64,000 nt of DNA, taken from contig CAVZBF010000002.1 of the NCBI GenBank assembly GCA_963773465.1, forward strand, positions 1 to 64,000, in the 5' to 3' direction. The DNA comes from VBAS01 sp963773465 (GTDB lineage Bacteria > Bacteroidota > Bacteroidia > Chitinophagales > Chitinophagaceae). Below, piece by piece: positions 1 to 10,511 of this stretch. Under the pieces are notes generated by a model, which did not search any database, was not told the origin of the DNA, and worked only from the letters and a program-made list of their open reading frames with translations. The position numbers and the translations under genes were made by a program. Every line of letters starts with the position of its first letter. Within the stretch, counting starts at the first letter, position 1.

Positions 1-1539
1 AGCCGGGCGTTCACGAGCTCACCGCGTTCCAGCCGCGTTTGCTGAAGCTGTAAATCAGAGATGTAGTCGAAACTGTAGCCGCGATCCATCAGCGTGCGCG
101 CGATTTTGCCCACGGGCTGTTCGGTGAGCCATTTCACGTCATGGACGCCGAGCATCTTCATCAGGCCGTTCGCGATCGTCCCAGACATCGTTGAGCGGCC
201 AGTAGAGGAGGATGTCGTTGTCCGGCTTGCCGCGCTGCAGGATGGATTGCACGCGCGCGACGTAGCGGTTGAGCGCGCCGAAGTCGTCCCACCAGGTGTT
301 GTTTGGGTTGGAACTGCGTCGAGGCGTAGAACAGCCAGCCGGGCCACGGCGCGTCCTGCGGCGAGAAGACGGTGCCGTGATAGAAAATGTGGTTGATGCC
401 GTCGGCGAGAATGCGGTCGAGCTCCGGCTTCACGTAGGCGAGCGATTCCTTCCAATGATCGCGCAGCCACGTGGCGCTTTCGCTGGAGGAGAGATTGTGG
501 CCGACGACATGACCGGCGGACGATGCCATGCGCACGACGAGCGATTCGGGCAGATCCTGATCGTGCCGGTGCGGACTTCGTCGGCATTGCGGCGCAGGCC
601 GGGAATGGGAAACGGCGTCGAGCCGAAAATTTCCGTCTCGGCAATGTCGGCGTTGGCGTAGAGATCGAGGAGGTTGGCGGGCGCGCCGTGCGACTGGTTG
701 CGAACGATGAAGCCGTGCTGGTGCGACCACTCGACCCACGTGCGCAGATAGTCGAGATGGAGCTTCGCGAGCGTGTCGCGGAAATCGCTTTTGATCCGCG
801 CGAGGGTTTCGCGATCGATGGTCTTCACGTCGGCGGCATTGCGCGCAGTGAGCTCGGCGGCGAATTGCTGCACGTCGTAGCCGTGCATCTCCCGGAAAAC
901 CTCGGGAAATTTCGGCGTCCAGCTCGCGTTGTAGTACTCGAACGAGTCGTGAAATTGACCGCGCACGAGTCCGCGCGGGAAAGTCGCGAACGCCTTGTCG
1001 AACGGCGCGAGATAGCGGCGCAGCGCATCGGGCGAGTAGGGATCGACGACCAGGCCTTCGTCGCCGGGCGCGGCGCGTTTCACCATCATCTTCGTCGGCT
1101 CGCCGGCGAGCTTGCCGTCCTTGCAGCACGGCGCGGGCGAGCGCGTTGGCTTCGTCGATCCACGGGCCGCCGAAGGGCCAGCCGGTGCCCGTGGCCATGT
1201 CGACGCCGAGGCCGAGCCGCTTGCGCTTCGCGGCCGGTGTGCTCGAGCATCTCCATCCATTTCGGTGAGAGAAAATCGATGTAGCGCTCCTCGTAGCCCT
1301 TCGCGCCGTAGATGGGCGTGATCTCGACGCCGCCGATTCCGGCGGCCGCGAGCTGCTCGAGCTGCCGCGTGAGGCTGGCTTTGTCGACGGCGCTGCCGGG
1401 CCACCACCAGCGGGTCCAGGGTTTGTTTTCGCGGGTGATCTCGGGCCAGCCGGCCTGTGCCGAAGCGATGCAGGCGAAAGACGAGTGAGCGTGCGCGAGG
1501 ATAACCGGAGAACGAGAACGAGAGGCGAGGGGTGCGCAT
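1..1539 (-). CDS. GH106-type glycoside hydrolase (alpha-L-rhamnosidase-like), 3' end outside window, frameshifted
   Basis: Pieces in three minus-strand frames form one protein. The N-terminal part reads ENKPWTRWWWPGSAVDKASL, then LEQLAAAGIGGVEITPIYG, the opening signature of GH106 alpha-L-rhamnosidases. It continues with GVDMATGTGWPFGGPWIDEA, a stretch with FHDSFEYYNASWTPKFPEVF, and ILADGINHIFYHGTVFSPQD before leaving the window at position 1. The start is placed at the ATG at 1539, because MRTPRLSFSFS followed after an indel by LAHAHSSFACIASAQA would make a signal peptide. Frame changes lie near 1500, 1240, 1120, 530 and 300. By family knowledge it would remove terminal rhamnose from plant or microbial glycans in the periplasm or outside the cell. 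Family assignment is fairly firm; the substrate is inferred. The indels look like sequencing errors because all pieces are well conserved. Confidence 0.7.
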
Positions 1540-1794
1540 GGACAGCAATAATGGACGACGCGGACGACGACAACGGAGGATGATCGGACAGTTGGGCGGG
1601 CGACTAGATTGCGACAACGCGACAGGCGCGACGGACATCTGGAGTGCGACCGTTCGAGACGTGCCAAGCGTCTGGCGTTCGGCTACCATTTAGGCATGGC
1701 TTGACGGCAGAGCCGGCATGCCGCCGCGCATGCCGCGATGCGGCGTTACGACGTCCAGGCGAGCCGGCAACGGCGGCCCTACCTAACGCGATCC

Positions 1795-2504
1795 TCAGCC
1801 GCCCAGGTACGTCGCCTTCAACCGCGGGTCGGCGCGGAGCTTTTTGCTTTCGCCCTCCATCACGATGTGGCCGGTCTCGAGCACATAGGCGTAGGTCGAG
1901 ATCTCGAGCGCGAGATTCGCGTTCTGTTCGACGAGCAGGATCGTGATGCCGTGCGTCTTGGTTGATCTCCACGATCTTCTCGAAGATCGTGCTGATCAGC
2001 CGCGGCGCGATGCCGAGCGAAGGCTCGTCGAGCATCAGGAATTTCGGGTTGCTCATCAGCGCGCGGCCGATGGCGAGCATCTGCTGCTCGCCGCCGGAGA
2101 GCGTGCCGGCGGTCTGCTGCATGCGTTCTTTCAGCCGCGGGAAAATCGAGAAAACGTAATCGCGGTTCTGCGCGTTCAGCGCGGCGTCGTTCTGCAGATA
2201 GGCGCCCATCGCGAGATTCTCGTCGACGGTGAGATTCGAGAAAATCATCCGGCCCTCCGGCACATGGCAAAGTCCGCGCGCCACGATCCGATGCGGCGGC
2301 AGCGCCGTGATGTCTTCGCCGAGAAACGTGATCTTGCCCGACTTCGCTCGCAGCAGTCCGGAGATCGTGCGCAGCGTGGTGGTCTTCCCCGCGCCGTTGC
2401 CGCCGATCAGCGTGACGATCGCGCCCTGCTCGATCTCGAACGAGATGCCGCTGAGCGCGGAGATCGCGCCGTAGGAAACGTGGAGATCGGTGACGGTCGA
2501 GCAT
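1795..2504 (-). CDS. livF: LivF, branched-chain amino acid ABC transporter ATP-binding protein (two frameshifts)
   Basis: The reconstructed protein is about 236 residues, the usual LivF length. It starts at the ATG at 2504 (MLD, then after one extra base near 2496 VTDLHVSYGAISALSGISFE). It has Walker A GGNGAGKTTT, the LivF motif HVPEGRMIFSNLTVDENLAM, signature LSGGEQQMLAIGRALMSNP and Walker B FLMLDEPSLGIAP. A second one-base indel near 1965 separates EIN from THGITILLVEQNANLALEIS; the end is ATYLGG followed by a stop at 1795. LivF and LivG are the paired cytoplasmic ATPases that energise uptake of leucine, isoleucine and valine through LivH and LivM. It lies downstream of livG by about 140 bases. 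Identity as a LivF-type ATPase is clear; related amide or urea transporters of the same family cannot be excluded. Confidence 0.85.
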
Positions 2505-2645
2505 TGCGAATGCGGATTGCGGATCAGCGATTGCGACGAGTCTGGATCAGCTCGCGAAGTCGGATCGCGACGGATGCGTGATCGAGACGTCAGGTCGGAT
2601 CAGTGTCTGCGATCGTATCCGCGCTCCGAATCCGATCCGCAATTC

Positions 2646-3438
2646 TCAGTGGTGCGACAGCGACTTCTGATGATCCTCGCCCAGGTACGCCTCGATCACT
2701 TTCGGGTCGCATTGGATCTCCGCGGGCGCGCCTTCGGCGATTTTCACGCCATAGTCGAGCACGGCGATGCGCTGGCAGCAGCTCATCACGACTTTCATCG
2801 AGTGCTCCACGAGCAGAATGGAGAGGTTGAATTGCTTTTGGATCTGCTGGATCAGCCGCACGAGCTCCACCTTCTCGGTCGGGTTCATGCCGGCGGCGGG
2901 TTCGTCGAGCAGGAGGAGTTTCGGCTTGGTCGCGAGGCCGCGGACGATTTCGAGCCGGCGCTGTTCGCCGTAGGGCAGGCTCTTCGCCGGCGCGTCGCGG
3001 AAGCGGCCGCAGGTTGAAAATCTCCAGCAGCTCCTCGACGCGCTTGCGTGATCGCCGCTTCGTCGCGCGCGAAACGCGCCGAGCCGGATGAGCGACTGCA
3101 ACGGGCTGGTGTCGCGGTGGAGATTGCAGGCGACGCGGACGTTGTCGAAAACCGAGAGCGAGCCGAAAAGCCGGATGTTCTGAAACGTGCGGGCGATGCC
3201 GAGCTCGACGATCTCGTTGACGCGCAGGCCCGCGAGGTCGCGGCCGCAGAACGACACGTTGCCGTCGGTCGGCTGGTAGACGCCGGTGATGAGATTGAAG
3301 ACCGTGGTCTTGCCCGCGCCGTTGGGCCCGATGAGCCCGCAGAGCTCATCCTTCGTTGACCGTGAAGTCGACCGCGTTGACCGCGGTGAGCCCGCCGAAA
3401 CGAATCGTGACTTTGTCGAGTTGAAGCAGCGCGGGCAT
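2646..3438 (-). CDS. livG: LivG, branched-chain amino acid ABC transporter ATP-binding protein (three frameshifts)
   Basis: The start is the ATG at 3438 (MPALLQLDKVTIRFGGLTAV). An extra base near 3351 interrupts VNE|ELCGLIGPNGAGKTT (Walker A); then follow the LivG-typical ELGIARTFQNIRLFGSLSV, LPYGEQRRLEIVRGLATKP (signature region), LLLLDEPAAGMNP (Walker B) and ILLVEHSMKVVMSCCQRIAV, ending EAYLGEDHQKSLSHH. Two compensating indels near 3000-3050 garble about 20 residues between FARDEAAITQ and LRDAPAK. The long interval between Walker A and the signature, and the GMNP motif, distinguish LivG from LivF. It follows the PH-domain gene directly and would work with LivF and LivM. Confidence 0.85.
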
Positions 3439-3440
3439 TA

Positions 3441-3957
3441 CTGCGGTGGCGGTGGCGAGGGGGATCGATCTCGAGGTCACGCACGCCGCGGCGCTGGCGC
3501 ATGCGTTCGGTGTGGGTGCGAATCTGATCCTTGAGCGTGGCGGCATGCGGAACGGCGCGGAGCACGAAACTGCGGCGTGGTGCGATCGGCGGTCACCAGC
3601 ACGACGTTGCCGCAGCCGACCAGCCGCAGCCAGAACGGTTCGACCACCGAATAGTCGCGCACCCGATAGAGCTCGAGCTCGTTGGTCTGGCGCGAAAGCA
3701 GGCCGGTGGTGATTTTCACGCGCTCCGAAGTGATTTCGTAGCGGTGGCAGCGCGTTGCGATCCAACGGCAGAGCGCCCAGAGCACGGGCACGATCAGGCC
3801 GAGCAGAATCAGGGGCTGGGGCGGCGTGCACGAAAAAATATGCGGCGACGACGCCCGCCGCGAGCAGGAGGCAGAAAAAGTAGGTGCCGAAATTGGTCCA
3901 CTGCGACGGCGTGCCGCGCCAGATGAGGGTTTCCTGGGATTCGATGGGCGTGGTCAT
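3441..3957 (-). CDS. Small membrane protein with bacterial PH (DUF304-like) domain, frameshifted
   Basis: The ORF starts MTTPIESQETLIWRGTPSQW at 3957. It has a hydrophobic pair of segments (FGTYFFCLLLAAGVVAAYFF and, after an indel near 3810, LILLGLIVPVLWALCRWIAT), then YEITSERVKITTGLLSRQTN, ELELYRVRDYSVVEPFWLRL and GNVVLVTADRT. This arrangement, a W-x-G-x-PSQ start, two membrane spans and an R-x-G-L-L-S-R-x-T-x-E-L-E-L-YR core, matches the bacterial PH/YdbS-like family of unknown function. The start codon overlaps the livM stop as ATGA, so it is probably translated together with livM. The exact C terminus is uncertain because of a possible indel near 3460. A gene of this kind inside a liv operon is unusual. 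Confidence 0.6.
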
Positions 3958-4407
3958 GCGGCGGGGGCGGCGGTTTTCTTTTTGGCGGAGCGAAGCCCAA
4001 TAGTTAAACAACCCTTGCGGCCGCACAAGCATGAGCACGATCAGAAGAAAGGAGTAGATGATCATCCGGTATTCCGCGATCGGCCGGAGCAGTTCCGGCA
4101 GCAGCGTCAGCAGGATCGCGGCGAGAATGACGCCGAGCGTGTTGCCCATGCCGCCGAGGATGACCATGACGACGATCTCGATGCTCTTCGTGAAATCGAA
4201 TCCCGTCGGCGTGATCGTGAGTTTGAAGTGGCCGTAGAGCCCGCCCGCGATGCCGGCAAAGAACGCGCCGATGACGAACGCGACGATCTTGTAGCGCGGT
4301 GGTGTTGAGCCCGACCGCTTCGCTGGCGATCTCGTCGTCGTGCGTGGCGAGAAAGCCGCGGCCGTAGGTGGAGTTCACGAGGCAGGTGACGACGAACACG
4401 GTGGATT
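3954..4407 (-). CDS. livM: LivM, branched-chain amino acid ABC transporter permease, 5' end lost at the junction
   Basis: The remaining C-terminal part reads NSTYGRGFLATHDDEIASEA, then after an indel near 4300 AFVIGAFFAGIAGGLYGHFK, LTITPTGFDFTKSIEIVVMV, ILGGMGNTLGVILAAILLTL and MIIYSFLLIVLMLVRPQGLF. These are standard LivM motifs: the GRxFLAxxDDExAxEA cytoplasmic loop, the ILGGMG motif and the terminal RPQGLF. An indel near 4015 then leads to GLRSAKKKTAAPAA and a TGA overlapping the next ATG. The N-terminal half is absent because Bacteroidota sequence begins at about 4405. LivM forms the inner-membrane channel with LivH. Confidence 0.8.
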
Positions 4408-4425
4408 TCACCAAACGTAGCCCAG
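4395..4425. other. Probable chimeric junction between GC-rich and AT-rich DNA
   Basis: Base composition changes abruptly here. To the left the minus-strand frame encodes LivM; to the right it encodes the end of an RHS-like Bacteroidota protein (GVNIIELEGNNEEAWATFGE). Both genes are cut in mid-domain. A single open frame happens to run through the join, so the fused reading frame is not evidence of a real fusion gene. No inverted repeat, integrase, tRNA or transposase is visible at the border. Confidence 0.75.
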
Positions 4426-7400
4426 GCCTCTTCATTATTTCCCTCCAGCTCAATGATATTTACACCTTGTGATAGAAATACAGGATAAATACGCCAATAA
4501 TAAAAATTGCCGCCGTCATAATCTAACAATTCAACTTGTGTAACTCCATTTACTTTAAATCGCACATAATTATCACCGGCAATTCCGACATAATATGTTT
4601 TAGACTCGGGCACATTAATACACCTGGAGAAACCAATCCATGTATCCAAAGGAAGCCGGCCGCCAGGTCCTGAACCCCTGCATGACCAAATTCCGACCCT
4701 GTTTAAAGGCCCCGGACAAACACCAAACGGGAATGAATGCGGCGTTGGAGTCAATGCACATGAGTCGGGAATATTATGCGCAAGTTCATTACCCTTCATG
4801 TTTTGAGAACCGATCTTAAATGTCGAAGAATCATAAAGCAATTTTTCAGGCTTGATTGGATTTGCATTATTAGCTATCCTGTCTAACCTTACACACCCGT
4901 ATTTCCAGAAGCTGGTTGTTACAGCAGTTGATGTGCCTGTGCCGTCTACTGCATAGCCGGTATCATAGATCAGCGTTCCCAATACAGAGTACACACCTAA
5001 AGTATCTCCGGCACACACAGTGAAGCATCCATCATTTTCAGTAGGTTCAGTGTCCTGGAAACAATATGAACCATCTTCAGAAAGTTGAAAACCTTCGGGG
5101 CAAGTAGCGCAGAATTTTACAGGCACACTCCATTTCTCATCAAATACTATTGCTTTTGCATCAAGGATCTTTGAGTAATAGCTAACGTTAAGGCGGTCAC
5201 CAACAACAGGGTTAATCATTGAAACCACTGATCCAATTGCTGTATTGGCCATATTCCTTCTTCCTGATCTAAGAAGTTTCACGGTAAGGTTACTCACTTG
5301 CTGCAGTTCGCCGCTCTCATCAATCAATCTTTTCCTGAGAACTGTACCAATACTTGTTTGAATGACCCAATACTTATTAGCTGAATTAATATCAATCAAT
5401 TCATCGCCGGGTTGCAATAGAGAATTATAAATTGATGAAGGATTTATCTCTCCGCCAGCATTAGTCGAAAAACCACTTATCACAGTGCCTAAATTCTTAT
5501 AAGCCTGTCCCATTCCATCATACTTCCAATGCGCAGGATAAGCAAAAGAATAAATGGGATCATCAAATTCATTTTGTGTTTTGGTAAGTAATACATTTCC
5601 GGTTTCTGCATCCCATAATAAGTTTTCAGAAGTAATAGTAGATCCGTTCTCCATTTTCACAGTCTTGTATTGTATCGCAAACCGGTTTATAATTTTAATT
5701 GTGCTGGATGACCGGAAATTTCTTTTGTCGTAGTTAACGCCGATACCCGGGAAAAAGAAAGGAAGAGGAAAAAAGAGAATAGCCCCGGCACCACCGCTGA
5801 TTTTTACACTGATACCAAGATTCTCCGTTGTTTGATCCCTCATATCAGTAAATATTTCCACGTCCATGCCAATTGCGCCATCAGCAATACTTCCATCTGC
5901 ATTTACGACTTTTACATCGTTCTTCAATTGTCGTCTCGCAGCAAGTTCATTTACAGATTTATAATAGTATTCTACACTGGAAATCTTTTGACCTGATTTA
6001 TTATATACATGTACGGATTTAGGCTTGCCATGCATATCGTTTGTTTCAACAGAATAACCTTGTGACACACCGACCATATCAAAAGATACTCCACCAATCA
6101 GTTTAAAAATTTTATCTGAAATCGGTTTCCTGTGTTCCAGCCCAAGTATATCGATCAATGTCGGATAATCTTTCGCAGTATAAAATTCACTAACTACTGT
6201 GCCGGTCCTGTTCACCGTTTCTTCGTCCCCGGTACCAATAGTTTTTACTGTTACCTTACTATAACCAACACTTGGTCCCGGAAAAAATGATTCGCCAAAC
6301 GGTTCTTCTATATAATAGAAATAATTAAGGCCAAGAAATTCATTTTGATTATACCGTATTGGTTGCCTGAAGGGGTTTTCATCGTTACCAAGCATTGGCT
6401 CATAAGAGGCGACTCCCGATGATATCGTCCTCTTTTTTGCATCCTTCGTTGTATAATCATACACCTGGCTATACACCGATGTTTGTGCACCGCTTGCTCC
6501 TGACATTACGGCCCAGTCGTCAGATATGTCAATACGTTTTACCCTGCTGCCGCCGCCAAGTTTTTTCCATTCAGGAGAGCAAAGACGGACCCACGACTTG
6601 GCCAGATCTACTGTGTCGGAATATTTTCTTTTTTCTGCTCTTTTATCAAATCCGCGGAATAATTCCTTTATTGTGCCAAAAGCAGTTACTAGTGCTTCGA
6701 TTGCTTTGCGAAGATTGGATTGATTGCTTTCAAGATTTTCTGAACCGGGATATGCATACTTAGGGAGATTAGTCCGGATAAACTGCCATCCATCCTTTGC
6801 AATCGGGTTGATCCCTTTTGTCTTTTTTAATTTTATTTTGGCAATATTATTTGTGCCGGTAGCCAATACAGGTTGCACATTAGGATCGATCTCTGCATAG
6901 CCGGGTACAAATTCCTTGTGTCCTTTCGAATCAAGATCAAGAAGAAACTTATAATATATATTGGTAACACCTTCAAAATATCTTTCTCTCAACTCCTGGT
7001 TATTGGCAACGGGATATGGAAGATTTACATAAATGTAATCCGCACTGATCAGGCCCTGGCTTTGACCCGTAGCTCCCACCCCGTTGAGTGAACACATTTG
7101 CGATGCTCTCCTGTCTTGTACATATGCATAATCATCCGACTCATAATTAATGCTTATACTGCCACCTGATGGAAGAATGATCTTATTTAATTGCCATGCA
7201 CGGGCAAACTTATTTGTCCATGTTGTATCCTGTAATGTATAAGGAAATTCAGAATTGTTGAGCCCATTTGGGTTATTGGCAGCATCCTTAAAACTACCCC
7301 AGCGATCATACTGACGGTAATCATAAAAATTATACGTGGTGTCGTAAGAAAAATCATAAGGATTCAATTTCCCTTTTTGGTTAAGACCAAAAGTGAAATA

Positions 7401-9956
7401 TATTCTTTTTAATGTCAGCTTACCTGTATTTCCAATGCTATTTGGTAACCCCTGGCAAATTGAATAATCATAATCGAAGTGAACAACTTTTATCGGAATC
7501 GTTTTTGTAACATCATTCCCATTCAATCGAAGATCTGATTTGGAATAAAGCCTGATCTCTTTCAGCCTTTTAAGTTTTAAAGATGTATTGACTGCGCCAT
7601 CCTTATCAAGTACGCCCAGGCCATCCAAACGATCTGCTGTAACAAAATGAGCCACCATTGTTTTGGATTCAATGGAGTGTAAATACCAGATCTCTTTTTC
7701 CCCATACACATAATTGGCTTTGTCATCATTAGCATCACTCATAAAGCCTTCATTATAATTAGCTGTATCGGCACCGAATGCAAATGGTGTTCTCCATTTA
7801 TATTCCGTGCTATGCAGTGTGTAATTAAATTTAACCGCAGTACCAAGATCATCATCGCTTACCCCGTTACCTGTACGGTCAACATAGTCGGGTGAAAGGA
7901 TCGCACTAAGTAAATATGAAGTAGCATAAGCAGGTGTTTTTTCCTTGCTATAATAATGTTCTCTTCCTTTTTGATTTGATGCAGAGTTATCCTGGCTGGA
8001 GTAATTGATCAGGCCTTTGTTCCGCAACGAAAGATTCTGGGCAACACTAAAACTAACTTCTTCCTGCTTGATATTAAAAACAGGAACTCCGTATACACTT
8101 CGTTTCCCATCATCACCGGTAACGGTAAACTCTGAAAAATGATGAGCTTTTCTATATCCGCCGACCCTGTTAATTGTTTGCCTGATACCATCACTAAGAC
8201 AACCACTGATAACAACTGAATCAGGATCATAATCGTTTATATACTTATCCAGTGCATGATTTTTTGCTTCTTTCCCGATCAGGTAACTAAACGTCGTGTT
8301 TCTTACTTCACGTTTATCTCTTTTCAGCACGGTTGTTTGCTCGCCTTCAGATGTTTTTGTTCTTAATTTATCAGATGCATGAGCGCCTGCAACAACATCA
8401 GTAAGATTTTTTATAAGGTGTACTGCAGCGGGTGAAGTATTTTTAATTTTGCTGACGTAAGCTTTATCAAAAGGAACCGGTTCACCTACACGTTTAAAAT
8501 AGGTGGGTTCATACAGGGGAAGACTGGAAGAACCACCCTCGAAATCTCCCTTAAGTAAATAATCATTTCTTTTCGTCCATTTTTGTGAAGTTGTATTTAT
8601 ATCCTGTTTGTACAGATCAGCACCAACATCCCAATAACCGCCTGCTCCTACTTCTATGCCTAATGAATAACTATCGCTGGTAGTTTTGGTTTTTGGATCA
8701 AAAAATATCCCTGAACTTCCACGATATAACCTGTACTGACCGCCGCCATCCTGGCTATTTGCACTAAACATATCATAAGTGGGCACCGGGATAGGAAGAT
8801 ATTTTACTTTTTTGCTATAAGGAATATCTTTTTCCCTGTTAAAGTCAAGTAAGGCATCGCTTACATTCTTACCTTTCTCGCTATTCAAAAATCCATAAGC
8901 AGGGGCACTCCGGAATTTTTCAACTTTTTGTTCTGAATAAAATCCGGAAACACCCAATCCTAACAATACTACCCAAACCTCGGGACCTAAATGAAGGGAG
9001 AAACTATATGAATTAGATTTTGAAGCATGATCGATCGTAGGTGTGTAAGTACTGCCTGCAAAATCAATATGTGAAGTTCCTAATCCATTGACCAAGGGAC
9101 TCCGTAAGTCACTTTTATCCTGATACTTTAACATCGGGCTTTTGAAAAGACCCACTGTCATACTTGCGCCACCACCACGTGTATTATATCCAAAACCGAT
9201 AGAATTAGTAAACCCTTTTTTCTCGCCATCAAGAAGATTCTTAGAGATCAATTTGCTATTGGCACTAATACCTGCTCCTCCAAAAGAACTTAAACTTAAT
9301 TCGAGACCTCCAAGGGGATCACCCTCTTTCTGCTTCACATCTTTTGTGCCTTCCTCCGGGTTTTGTGTGTTTGGCTCGGCTACATAATCTGTTAGGGCGA
9401 GACCGGGGTTGGCTCCTATTTCCATTCCTATGCCTCTGAAATTATCCACTTTAACACCGATACTTAATGTAAGACTCAGGTCAAGTTTTTTCTTCTTTAC
9501 TTTTCCTTTAAACTTATTGAGGGGTATTCCCAATAGATCTAATGTTGCTGAAAACTTTCCACCATAGGTTTTATGGTCTTTTATGTTCAGTTCTCTTTCT
9601 TGCTTGTCAGTTCCATTAAAATCATCAGGTATTCCTCTTAAGTTTCTGTTTAATGCGCCTACATTCAATCCCCATCCATAACCTACCCAACTTGCTTCAT
9701 CATCCATACTGGCACCAGAATGATAGGCAAGATTGACGGGGTAGCCGCCTACATCCATTAATGGAATGTTGTAGGAAAAATCTCCTGAGAAGAGATCAAC
9801 CATATCAGAATTACCGATTGGTTCGAAACCTTTCATTTCAGGTTGTTCAGGACCTGACGTTAATCCATACGCTACATTTGGTGCTACTGTTTGTGTAAAA
9901 AACACGATCAGCAAGAAGGCAGCAATAAACTTTCTATATCTCTGAATTACTTTCAT
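4407..9956 (-). CDS. Giant secreted RHS-like surface protein, C terminus lost at the junction
   Basis: About 1,850 genuine residues. Residues 1-30 form a signal peptide (FIAAFLLIVFFTQTVAPNVA). The segment MVDLFSGDFSYNIPLMDVGG, followed by PVNLAYHSGASMDDEASWVG and YGWGLNVGALNR, is the opening of large Bacteroidota proteins related to RHS/SpvB-like shell proteins. Later comes LNKIILPSGGSISINYESDD YAYVQDRRA (around residue 920), another hallmark. A Cys-rich stretch (around 1608-1640, CATCPEGF) precedes a beta-sandwich resembling PA14 or a carbohydrate-binding module (around 1772-1850, YYVGIAGDNYVRFKVNG and VNIIELEG). No classical YD tandem repeats are evident to me. Its ATG overlaps the stop of the preceding lipoprotein gene as ATGA, so it is the last gene seen of a four-gene operon. 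Reading beyond about 4407 into GC-rich DNA is artefactual. Confidence 0.7.
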
Positions 9957-10510
9957 TCTGATTTTTTCTCTTTTATTCCAGGAATTTTTAAAATATCTTT
10001 TTCATTATAGACAAAAGACAATGTCCCTATGTTGAAAATCTTATCATGATAAAACAGCGTAAAGCTTTTCCATGCCGCGTCACCTCTTTCGAACACCACC
10101 ATGTACTCATAACTGCCTGCCGTACCATTTTCGATCTTTTGACAGATCGAAGGCGCAATTGAATCACGATTGTTAACCCACAGCACAAAATCATTTTGCA
10201 TATCGAAATTCAAATACAAGAGCTTTTCTTTTGCCGGCTTATCTGCCGGGTTCTTATTAAACTTCACATCGAAATAATAAAACCTGTCTTCATTTCCCGG
10301 CATCGTATCTTTTTCTTCATTCATCAACGACCTGTAAGATGCCGGTAAAAATCTTGTAACAACCACAACATCGCCAACCGTAATCCTCTGCGTGATCTTA
10401 TTATCCGGGTCTTCCACATAACTCTTCAGCTTCTCTACCGGGCTTTTTTCTTTACATGCCACTACAAATAATAATACAGCTACCGTAAAACCCTTTATCA
10501 TCTTATTCAA
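9953..10510 (-). CDS. Small lipoprotein of the RHS-like operon, unknown function
   Basis: The protein begins with a lipoprotein signal, FTVAVLLFVVAC, so it should be lipidated on Cys and held in a membrane. The longest frame uses TTG at 10510; an ATG nine bases further in (10501, MIKGFTVAV) gives an equally good signal and may be the true start. The mature part (about 165 residues) holds VGDVVVVTRFLPASYRSLMN and FYYFDVKFNKNP, mixed alpha/beta, with no family I recognise. Its stop overlaps the start of the giant downstream gene, and its start lies one or a few bases after the upstream stop. This packing suggests a dedicated partner of the RHS-like protein. Confidence 0.7.
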   Translation of the reverse strand: MNKMIKGFTVAVLLFVVACKEKSPVEKLKSYVEDPDNKITQRITVGDVVVVTRFLPASYRSLMNEEKDTMPGNEDRFYYFDVKFNKNPADKPAKEKLLYLNFDMQNDFVLWVNNRDSIAPSICQKIENGTAGSYEYMVVFERGDAAWKSFTLFYHDKIFNIGTLSFVYNEKDILKIPGIKEKKSE

Positions 10511-10511
10511 A

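Noticed and set aside
94..3534. Many long plus-strand open frames in the GC-rich block
   Set aside because: They are shadows of the minus-strand genes, with arginine/alanine-rich translations and no motifs.
1..4400. GC-rich block as a horizontally acquired island of the Bacteroidota host
   Set aside because: No mobility genes or attachment sites, both border genes are cut in mid-domain, and the indel density differs. An assembly join is simpler, though not proven.
4107..9956. A single 1,949-residue protein covering both sides of the join
   Set aside because: The last 100 or so residues are an out-of-frame translation of GC-rich livM sequence; the true LivM frame is visible on the same strand.
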